Position numbers and translations under genes: made by a program
Assembly (NCBI GenBank): GCA_945292135.1
Contig: CALYRA010000080.1
Coordinates: 1 to 6,347 of the forward strand
Reading direction: 5' to 3'
From: an uncultured Dysgonomonas sp.
GTDB lineage: Bacteria > Bacteroidota > Bacteroidia > Bacteroidales > Dysgonomonadaceae
DNA: 6,347 nucleotides
Part shown: positions 1 through 6,347 of the stretch, one piece after another
Layout: every line of letters starts with the position of its first letter
How positions within the stretch are numbered: position 1 is the first letter of the stretch
The notes under the pieces: generated by a model
What the model was told of the DNA's origin: nothing
The model's database searches: none
Seen by the model: only the letters and a program-made list of their open reading frames with translations

Positions 1-344
1 CATTATTGGGTGAGATGGGTACTCAACGAATAGCTATTATAAAGCCGACAATGACTATATTTGAAGTGATGTCAAAAAGTTCGGCGCCCAATTTAAATGG
101 AAATAGAAAGAAAATTGCCGTTCTTAGACAAACAAAAGATGGAACAGTATATAAAGAATTTGATATCCGTACAAAAGATATACTGGATAGCGAGTTCTAT
201 TATATACAACCTAACGATGTAATATATGTGCCAAGGAAAAATCGCGACTTCTGGGTAGGTGGAAACGGTACCAACTTGGGATCTGTAATTGGAATTGCAA
301 CAGGTATTCTTGGAGTAGTAATGCTTTTAGTAAGATTGTTTTAG
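1..344 (+). CDS. Polysaccharide export (OPX/Wza-like) outer-membrane protein, C-terminal fragment (5' end outside window)
   Basis: The frame is open to the left edge (first complete codon at base 3), so this is the C-terminal part of a longer protein; about 113 residues are visible. It begins in a typical SLBB-type domain: an LGE motif, then MTIFE, a basic strand ending in VLR, then RTKDI, SEFYY and PNDVIYVP. This order is characteristic of the last soluble domain of Wza-family proteins, which form an oligomeric channel for capsule or exopolysaccharide across the outer membrane. After the domain comes a glycine-containing linker and a final hydrophobic helix of about 20 residues (LGSVIGIATGILGVVMLLV), in the place where Wza has its membrane-spanning C-terminal helix. 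The signal peptide and the main polysaccharide-export domain must lie upstream. The stop is 4 bp before the next gene, which encodes a paralogue, so the two are almost certainly co-transcribed. The TTG at position 6 is not a credible start. Confidence 0.88.
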   Translation, partial: LLGEMGTQRIAIIKPTMTIFEVMSKSSAPNLNGNRKKIAVLRQTKDGTVYKEFDIRTKDILDSEFYYIQPNDVIYVPRKNRDFWVGGNGTNLGSVIGIATGILGVVMLLVRLF

Positions 345-348
345 CTGT

Positions 349-1107
349 ATGTTCAAAAGTAAAATATATAAATATTGGGCTATATTAATTTTTTCTTCAC
401 TTATACTTTCTTCTTGCATGACAAGTCAAGAAACAAATTATTTGCAGACGCTTAATATTCCTTATCCCAAAGAAGGATACAAGGAGTATCGTTTATGTGT
501 CGACGATAATATACGATGTTCAATTTACACAAAGAATACAGAATTTGCAAATACCTTTAATAAAGTAGTTGGAACAGATGAAAATGCGGGTAATGTGTAT
601 GTTATTTATCATAACGGTTGCGTTCTTTTACCCTACTTTGGAGAAATAAAGATAGTAGGTTTGACATTAGAAGAGGCCGAAAATCTTATTCAGACAAAAA
701 TACAAGAATCTATATTGGATGTTCAAGTGAATATAACCCTTGTCAATAACTACTATTATTTATTATCCGATAGAGGTTCAAAACGAGGGCAGTTTTCTAT
801 TTACAAAGAGAATATGACAATATATCAGGCGTTAGCTCAATTCGGAAATACAGACCGAAATCTGGATTACAGAAATGTTCAAATTATACGTAAAGATGCT
901 GAAGGAAATACCTATGTCAAATCTTTTGACCTAAGATCTAAAGATATTATACAATCGGAATTTTACTATGTAAAGCCAAACGATATGTATTATTTTGCTA
1001 CTAATAAAAATTCATTTTTCAATATAACATCTTTATCGACATTTATATCAACCGTACTCACGCCGGTAACCTTGTTTATCATGGCGACGCGGGTAAAATT
1101 TAATTGA
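349..1107 (+). CDS. Second polysaccharide export (OPX/Wza-like) lipoprotein, divergent paralogue
   Basis: A 252-residue protein with a lipoprotein signal: basic start, hydrophobic core at about residues 10-22, and lipobox LSSC with the acylated cysteine at 23. Residues about 45-133 fit the polysaccharide-export domain (YRLCVDDNIRCSIY, then LLPYFGEIKIVGLTLEEAE, which resembles the family's G-x-I-x-V-x-G-x-T-x-x-E-A pattern). Residues about 134-215 form one SLBB-like domain with MTIYQAL, RSKDI, SEFYY and PND, closely matching the C-terminal domain of the preceding gene. The usual GEV..PG entry to this domain is degraded here (LSDRGSKRGQF). A hydrophobic segment at about 229-247 may be the outer-membrane helix. 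The mature part has three cysteines (50, 57, 91), which is unusual. The ATG at 349 is chosen because it gives a complete lipoprotein signal; no clear Shine-Dalgarno is visible. It is probably an accessory or partner subunit of the export channel (inference). The family call is firm, the role less so. Confidence 0.88.
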   Translation: MFKSKIYKYWAILIFSSLILSSCMTSQETNYLQTLNIPYPKEGYKEYRLCVDDNIRCSIYTKNTEFANTFNKVVGTDENAGNVYVIYHNGCVLLPYFGEIKIVGLTLEEAENLIQTKIQESILDVQVNITLVNNYYYLLSDRGSKRGQFSIYKENMTIYQALAQFGNTDRNLDYRNVQIIRKDAEGNTYVKSFDLRSKDIIQSEFYYVKPNDMYYFATNKNSFFNITSLSTFISTVLTPVTLFIMATRVKFN

Positions 1108-1121
1108 TGTAAGAATTTTCT

Positions 1122-3503
1122 ATGAATTCAAATAATAAATATAATCCGATTAATGACCCTTATTTTGATGAAGTAAAATCAAAGACAGGTTTTACATTTG
1201 ATTTTGTACTTTGGTTTTACCGAATACTAAAATATTGGTATTTATTTCTTATATCAATTTTAATATGCCTCATAATCGCCAATATTAAAAATCGCTCTTG
1301 GACACCCAGATACGGGATTCAGGCGTTGATGATGTTAGAAGATAGAGGTAACGTAAGTCCCGTATCAGGAGCAGTACCTATGGGAACGATCCTTCGCAAT
1401 GCTGTGAATCAGCAAATTGTTTTGAAATCAAGAGGAATGATCGAACGGACTGTAAATGCCTTACCCCCAAGAATGTGGATTAATTATTTCAGAATAAGCG
1501 CTTTTAAGAGCGTAAGCCTTTATGCGAACACTCCCGTCGAAATACTTTCGTTTGACCTAAAACCAGAAGCATATTTTAATGTCTATGGGTTGGCTTATGT
1601 TGATGATGAACATTGCCAGATTTATTATGAAGCAGGAGATAATCATCCATCCTATTCCATCGTTGTACCTTATGACAAAATCATAGATAATGGCGTTTTC
1701 AAAATAAAATTGAAAAAGACAGTATCTTATGAACCTAATTTCGAAAGTTTTAATTTTAAATTCTTAACCAAAGAACATCTAATTAATTCATTTTACGGAC
1801 GCGTCAGTAGCAAATTGCTTGAAACAGAGTCATCGGCGTTAGCGCTATATATGGCAGGAGACGATCCTGCAAGAGATATGGATTTTATGTCTAATCTTCT
1901 GGATGAATTTCAAAATTATAATTTGTCATTGAAAAATTATCAAGCCGATTTGACAATTAATTTTATAGATAAGCAACTGGTTATCATTGAAGACTCATTA
2001 GAAAATTCAAGAATAAGATTAGATAATTTTCAAAAGCAGACAGGCGTTTATGAAGTTAAGTCCTCATCTTTAAGAGATGAAATAGGTAAGATAGATAAGC
2101 AACAGGAAGATTTGGCAATCAGAGAGAAAGCAGTGCTTGTCGTTACAGATAGAATTGTTTCATCATTAAAAGCAAATGAAGAAATTATTGACCCTGAAAT
2201 ATTCGGATTACAAACCAATAAGCTATCCAGATATATTGCGATGTATAATGAGACACTCAAAAAATCGCAGCTTGTTGGCGTAAAGAATCCAACTTTTGAA
2301 AAGACTCTCAACGAATTGAATGATCAAAGGGAATTGATATTAGCCGAAATTCGTCTGATACAATCAAATGTTTTGAAAGATAAAGAAGAAATTGCTTTTA
2401 AAAATAAGGAATTAGAAGATCAAATTAATAATCTTCCTCCACAAGAGAGAGTTTTGATTAAATATCAACGATTGAATCGACTCAATGAAGTTTACCAACA
2501 ATATCTCAATCAACGCAGGTATGAGGCAAATATCCAAAGAGCTTCCAATACGCCGGATAACTTTATATTGGAAGAACCGCGTGTTATTACAAGCGCGATA
2601 AATGGAGGAGAATTGGGAAAAAATTATACGTTCTTTTTAGTTATCGGATTCCTTATACCATTAATATTTGTCGTACTTAAAGAAGAGATTTTGAATTTTA
2701 CGATTTCTTCAAAAGAAGAATGTGAACGGATATCGGGGCTGCCGGTAATCAGTACAATTGAAAATGTTTCGAAAAAAGCGGGAAAAGGCGTTGTGTTGGT
2801 AAGAAATTATCCAAAATCCAGTTTTGCCGAATCTTTCAGAAATCTTCGCGTCAGAATAGAATATATGGCTCAAAAGGAAAGCCATTTAGCTATATTGATA
2901 ACATCTACCGAACCATCAGACGGAAAGACGTTCATCGCAACCAATATTGCATCGGTATATCAATTGATGGGGAAGAAAGTCGTTTTATTAGATCTTGATT
3001 TGCGCAGACCATCCGTCGCTAAAACCCTTAAGATGCAGGCTTCGAAAGGAGTTTCGAACTATTTGATTGGACAAGTTACTTTGGATGAAATAATAATTAA
3101 ACATCCTAAATTTGGTTTTGACGTTATTACCGCCGGAACTTTACCGCCTAATCCAAGCGAGTTAATAAAAACATCCAAAACAGAAGAATTAATTAAGTAT
3201 CTTCAAGATACCTATGATTATCTTATAATAGATTGTAGTCCGATAGGATTGGTTTCCGATGCGTATATATTAGCGAAAATTGTCAACACGACAATGTTCG
3301 TCGTGCGTAAGGATAAGACAAGCAAATCATTTTTTAAAAGCGTTATCAATCAAATTAAATTTGATGAAATAGATCATATTGCAATCGTGTTTAACGATGT
3401 AAAAGGTCGGGAAGGATATTATGGCACATCTCGTTATTATGGCGATAAGACTTATAATATAAAAAAGAATTCCTATTACCATGATGATTATTACGAAGAG
3501 TAG
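1122..3503 (+). CDS. Wzc-type polysaccharide co-polymerase with C-terminal BY-kinase (tyrosine autokinase)
   Basis: A 793-residue inner-membrane protein of typical length for fused Wzc/Ptk-type kinases. Order: cytoplasmic N-terminus; Wzz-type membrane segment 1 at about 38-54; large periplasmic part with coiled-coil-like helices (about 275-345 and 390-440); a GNVR-like stretch beginning PPQER (439-443) and running through YQQYLNQRRYEANIQRA; membrane segment 2 at about 502-520; cytoplasmic kinase. Kinase features: E570-x-x-R573-x-x-R576, the oligomerisation motif of BY-kinases; Walker A STEPSDGKT (595-603, Lys602); Walker A' VVLLDLDLRRP (620-630, Asp624 and Asp626); Walker B LIIDCSP (701-707, Asp704). 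The tail carries nine tyrosines (766, 767, 772, 773, 778, 785, 786, 790, 791), the expected autophosphorylation cluster. In this family the kinase controls polymer length and export with the Wzy polymerase and the OPX channel. It lies 14 bp after the OPX gene and is the last gene before a hairpin terminator. Walker B has DCSP where DTPP is more usual. Confidence 0.95.
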   Translation: MNSNNKYNPINDPYFDEVKSKTGFTFDFVLWFYRILKYWYLFLISILICLIIANIKNRSWTPRYGIQALMMLEDRGNVSPVSGAVPMGTILRNAVNQQIVLKSRGMIERTVNALPPRMWINYFRISAFKSVSLYANTPVEILSFDLKPEAYFNVYGLAYVDDEHCQIYYEAGDNHPSYSIVVPYDKIIDNGVFKIKLKKTVSYEPNFESFNFKFLTKEHLINSFYGRVSSKLLETESSALALYMAGDDPARDMDFMSNLLDEFQNYNLSLKNYQADLTINFIDKQLVIIEDSLENSRIRLDNFQKQTGVYEVKSSSLRDEIGKIDKQQEDLAIREKAVLVVTDRIVSSLKANEEIIDPEIFGLQTNKLSRYIAMYNETLKKSQLVGVKNPTFEKTLNELNDQRELILAEIRLIQSNVLKDKEEIAFKNKELEDQINNLPPQERVLIKYQRLNRLNEVYQQYLNQRRYEANIQRASNTPDNFILEEPRVITSAINGGELGKNYTFFLVIGFLIPLIFVVLKEEILNFTISSKEECERISGLPVISTIENVSKKAGKGVVLVRNYPKSSFAESFRNLRVRIEYMAQKESHLAILITSTEPSDGKTFIATNIASVYQLMGKKVVLLDLDLRRPSVAKTLKMQASKGVSNYLIGQVTLDEIIIKHPKFGFDVITAGTLPPNPSELIKTSKTEELIKYLQDTYDYLIIDCSPIGLVSDAYILAKIVNTTMFVVRKDKTSKSFFKSVINQIKFDEIDHIAIVFNDVKGREGYYGTSRYYGDKTYNIKKNSYYHDDYYEE

Positions 3504-3522
3504 ATTATATAAAATGTAAATG

Positions 3523-3552
3523 AAGGAGCGTTATATTGTTATAGCGCTCCTT
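3523..3552. terminator. Hairpin terminator between convergent genes, probably bidirectional
   Basis: A 13-bp stem (3523-3535 paired with 3540-3552; AAGGAGCG on the left, CGCTCCTT on the right) has one G-U wobble at 3531/3544 and a 4-base TTGT loop. It starts 19 bp after the stop of the kinase gene and lies 58 bp beyond the stop of the opposing gene. The + strand continues with ATATTTTGATT. The - strand, read outward from the stem, continues with CATTTACATTTTATA. Both are T-rich, though neither is an unbroken U-tract. Position and structure fit a rho-independent terminator serving both convergent genes; that it works in both directions is an inference. Confidence 0.8.
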
Positions 3553-3610
3553 ATATTTTGATTAAAATCTATCATCATTCCGTTAAAACAGCTGTCATAC
3601 TGATTTTGCG

Positions 3611-6347
3611 TTAATTTGGTCTGCCGCCTCTTCCGGGTCCTCTTCCATGTTCCCCTCTGAAATCATGTTGCATATCTGACATTTTTGCTCCACCCTTGAA
3701 TGACTGAAAACGATATACCAGATTGACCATTATGTAACTATTTATCGTATTAGTTCTTGTATATTGATTATAACCATTTCCGGAACTCCAAGAAATATTG
3801 CTTCTCTCTTTAAGTATATCATACATCTTAACCCGAACCGTTGCGTTTTTTGCCTTTAAGAAATCCTTCGAAACAGATGCGTTCCACAGCCATTCGTTAC
3901 GGGAAAACCCATCCGCATAACCATGATTGGTCGAGTATGTAAGATCCGAATCAATATGCAGATTCCAAGGAAGATGTATTGTGAAATCGGCATATCCACC
4001 ATAGTCATAAGTGCTTTTGTTATTATTGGAAACATTGTTAGTAGCTCTTTCAAACTTAACGTTTCCTCTGGTAGTGAAATCAAAATAATCGGAAGTAAAC
4101 CTTAAACCCATATTTTCTTGTATGGTAAATTGGTAAAGCCGATTTTTTAATGGTTCAGGGTTAGGGCGTTGAGTGATAAAAGAATTACGTCGCAGAATTT
4201 TCCCGTAAGTCATGGTGTTGAACGAAAACTTCTTGTTTTTCAGAGGAGTATTAAATATTACACGGGCATTTGCGCTGAAATTTCCATTTACGTTGCGATA
4301 AGTAGTAACGTCTTTGGAACCCTCCCATGAACTGATGTTTACAATATCATTTAAAGTATGTTCAATTTTACCAAATACCATGAATGCGGAAGCAGTTTCG
4401 GGGTTAAAATTGTGATAACGTATTGTCAATCGACTGTTAAATGACGGATCAAGATTTGGGTTACCTCTTTCGATATTTGTTGAAGTATTGGTATAATCTC
4501 CATCAAACAATTGACGTGTTGTCGGTTGAATCGTTGTTCCTTTATAATCTATTCTTAAAGAATGGCGATTACTCCATATATAATTAAATCTTGCGCGAGG
4601 TACAATATTCACATTATTTCTGCGGGGAATTATTTTTTTTACTGTGTTCGGTATATCAATATCTGTTTTTGTACTTGAAGGCTCTGCCCCGATCCCGACT
4701 GTATAATTATATTTTCCTCGTATGCTTTGAAAGCTTAAACTTACATTTTGGACTAAGAAATCGTTTTCAATTCGACGGGTAACGCTGTCTACTCTGGTCT
4801 TTAGTTTATTGTTATAAACTTTTTTATCCATTAACGTATTATTGTTTTGAATTGAATATTCTAATTCGATAAAATTATTTTTCCCGAGAGGTTCAATATA
4901 TGACGCGGAAGCTCGCCAATTATAAGCTTTATCATTTTGGTCATATCGTTGGTTTGTAATTGTTCCTGTTGAATCTGTTTTAACCGGATAATTCCTGAAC
5001 CTGAATATAGATCCCGAATAATTATATCCGTCAGTATCAGTATTGTCGAAACCTCCGGTCAATTGGAATGTTATGCTTCTTCCTTTACTATTCAATTTCC
5101 GGTTTAAGGTTAAGTCTCCATTAAGTTTTAATCCGTCAGCGTCGGATTTATAAAAAGAACTGTCTTGGGAATAGTCAAAGTTTTGTTCTTCATCGGCATA
5201 TGTACTAATACCTTCCACTAACTGTACATTTTTATTTTTATTATACTGAACCGATGGTCTGAATATAATTTTGGTTAGACTATCCGGAGTCCATTCCATT
5301 TTGAAATTAGTTCCAAAATTTTCACTTTTGTTGTTTCCCTTAGACAAAGAGGTCATACGTTTAAGTTTCTGCTTATCATCATATATCCTTTCCCTTTCCG
5401 TCTTTACATCATTGTCTATAGAACCGTATCTGATATCTCCATTTATCTTAAACTTATCTTTTACTTCTGTGGCAAAGTTCAAACCAATATTTTTAGTTGT
5501 CGCTACACCATTATTCGCGCCAAAACTAACGCCTCTTGGAGGACCTCCGCCATTATTCATACTGGTTGCAAAATCTGTAAACCCCGCATTATTTGTATTG
5601 TTTAAACCACCTAAAAAAGTGATCTGCGTATTGTTATGCATATAATTGATCATTGAATTACCTTCGTAACGCTCTCTCGAACCATAACCGCCCAATAATG
5701 AACTAAACAATCCTTCTTTCATTCCGGGTCTTACCCTTAAATTAATAACAGTTTCTTCGTCACCATCATCAAAACCGGTCAATTGAGCTAAATCTGATTT
5801 TTTATCGAGAACTTGTAGTTTCTCGACCATTTTTGCAGGAAGATTTTTTGATGCGACTTTTGGGTCGTCACTGAAAAATTCTTTACCATCAACGAGTATT
5901 TTAGATATTTCTTTTCCGTTAATTGTAATTTTTCCGTTCTCGTCAATTTCGGCTCCGGGTAATTTTTTTAACAAATCTTCCAGTACCGCACTCTCTTGTA
6001 CTTTGTATGAATCTGCATTGTATTCCACAGTATCACCTTTTATGAGTATATCAACAGCTTTTGCAGTGACCAGAGCTTCATTCAACATCACTCCGTTTTC
6101 ATCAAGATAAATATTTCCCAAATCTCCATTATTTTTAAGAGAACTTATATTAAAATATTGAGTTTGAAAGCCCATAAATGAAACTTGCAGGATATACTCT
6201 GATGCTTTTACTTTTAAACTGAATTTACCTTCCTGATCAGTTACCGTTCCTGTTACATAAGAACTATCCTTTGCATTTAATAACCTTATACTTGCTGATT
6301 CTATAAACTCTTTCGTTGTATTATCAAAAATTCTGCCGGTAATTCTG
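3611..6347 (-). CDS. Outer-membrane beta-barrel protein, TonB-dependent receptor-like (OMP_b-brl_3 type), N-terminus outside window
   Basis: The frame is open to the right edge, giving 911 visible residues. Visible residues 1-64 read as a carboxypeptidase-regulatory-like beta-sandwich: ITGRIFDNTTKEFIESASI, then SSYVTGTVTDQEGKFSL, then YILQVSFMGFQTQ. The Met at 6175 sits inside that last strand, so it is not the start. A plug-like region follows at about 115-205, with ESAVLEDLLKKLPG, ITINGKEISKILVDGKEFF and LPAKMVEKLQVLD. The rest, to about residue 884, is long alternating aromatic/polar beta-strands with Asn/Gly/Asp-rich loops, as in a barrel, ending near YIMVNLVYRFQSF. A Gly/Arg-rich tail of about 27 residues comes after the last strand. 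No classical TonB box is evident. Homologues are common in Bacteroidota and mostly uncharacterised; the substrate cannot be inferred. A signal peptide is expected upstream of the window. It is convergent with the polysaccharide operon and therefore transcribed separately. Confidence 0.9.
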   Translation of the reverse strand, partial: RITGRIFDNTTKEFIESASIRLLNAKDSSYVTGTVTDQEGKFSLKVKASEYILQVSFMGFQTQYFNISSLKNNGDLGNIYLDENGVMLNEALVTAKAVDILIKGDTVEYNADSYKVQESAVLEDLLKKLPGAEIDENGKITINGKEISKILVDGKEFFSDDPKVASKNLPAKMVEKLQVLDKKSDLAQLTGFDDGDEETVINLRVRPGMKEGLFSSLLGGYGSRERYEGNSMINYMHNNTQITFLGGLNNTNNAGFTDFATSMNNGGGPPRGVSFGANNGVATTKNIGLNFATEVKDKFKINGDIRYGSIDNDVKTERERIYDDKQKLKRMTSLSKGNNKSENFGTNFKMEWTPDSLTKIIFRPSVQYNKNKNVQLVEGISTYADEEQNFDYSQDSSFYKSDADGLKLNGDLTLNRKLNSKGRSITFQLTGGFDNTDTDGYNYSGSIFRFRNYPVKTDSTGTITNQRYDQNDKAYNWRASASYIEPLGKNNFIELEYSIQNNNTLMDKKVYNNKLKTRVDSVTRRIENDFLVQNVSLSFQSIRGKYNYTVGIGAEPSSTKTDIDIPNTVKKIIPRRNNVNIVPRARFNYIWSNRHSLRIDYKGTTIQPTTRQLFDGDYTNTSTNIERGNPNLDPSFNSRLTIRYHNFNPETASAFMVFGKIEHTLNDIVNISSWEGSKDVTTYRNVNGNFSANARVIFNTPLKNKKFSFNTMTYGKILRRNSFITQRPNPEPLKNRLYQFTIQENMGLRFTSDYFDFTTRGNVKFERATNNVSNNNKSTYDYGGYADFTIHLPWNLHIDSDLTYSTNHGYADGFSRNEWLWNASVSKDFLKAKNATVRVKMYDILKERSNISWSSGNGYNQYTRTNTINSYIMVNLVYRFQSFKGGAKMSDMQHDFRGEHGRGPGRGGRPN

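Noticed and set aside
6..8. TTG as the start of a 112-residue protein at the left edge
   Set aside because: The frame continues open to the window edge and the sequence begins in the middle of an SLBB domain, so the real start is upstream.
339..352. A frameshift or split gene between the two OPX proteins
   Set aside because: The second gene has its own complete lipoprotein signal peptide and repeats the same domain, so these are two separate genes.
2048..2311. An 87-codon open frame on the - strand inside the kinase gene
   Set aside because: It is antisense to the coiled-coil part of the kinase, and its Ser/Ile/Leu-rich composition is expected from the reverse strand of such sequence.
3552..3560. 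TATATTTTG as a Bacteroidota -7 promoter element (TAnnTTTG)
   Set aside because: The spacing is one base too long, it lies just after a terminator stem, and no + strand gene follows it.
5271..5645. A 124-codon open frame on the + strand inside the barrel gene
   Set aside because: It is fully antisense to a well-supported coding region, is hydrophobic and low-complexity, and resembles no family I recognise.
6173..6175. ATG as the start of the beta-barrel protein on the - strand
   Set aside because: Translation upstream of it continues without a stop to the right edge and gives a clear carboxypeptidase-regulatory-like domain, with this Met inside its last strand (QVSFMGFQ).

Overview
The window looks like a chromosomal fragment from a member of the Bacteroidota, probably Bacteroidales. 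It is A/T-rich and its start codons lack clear Shine-Dalgarno sequences. It encodes a Bacteroidota-style outer-membrane beta-barrel receptor with an N-terminal carboxypeptidase-regulatory-like domain. I cannot assign a genus from sequence alone.

Left part (1-3503, + strand): three tightly packed genes form the end of a polysaccharide (capsule or exopolysaccharide) export operon. The first is the C-terminal piece of an outer-membrane polysaccharide export (OPX, Wza-like) protein that enters from the left edge. After 4 bp comes a second, smaller and more divergent OPX lipoprotein. After another 14 bp comes a 793-residue Wzc-type co-polymerase with a C-terminal BY-type tyrosine kinase and a tyrosine-rich tail. 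In known Wza/Wzc systems the kinase-bearing inner-membrane protein docks onto the OPX ring and controls chain length and export through cycles of tail autophosphorylation. The unusual point here is two different OPX-type proteins in tandem before one kinase.

Middle (3504-3610): a 107-bp intergenic region between convergent genes. It holds a strong hairpin (3523-3552) with T-rich flanks on both sides, most likely a bidirectional terminator that ends the export operon.

Right part (3611-6347, - strand): a large outer-membrane beta-barrel protein related to TonB-dependent receptors (OMP_b-brl_3-like). Its reading frame stays open to the right edge, so its signal peptide and true start lie outside the window. 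It is convergent with the export operon, so nothing in the sequence ties its function to polysaccharide export.

No RNA genes, mobile elements, CRISPR arrays or gene-free stretches longer than 300 bp were seen. I did not find a clearly new system. The tandem OPX pair is the observation most worth following up.
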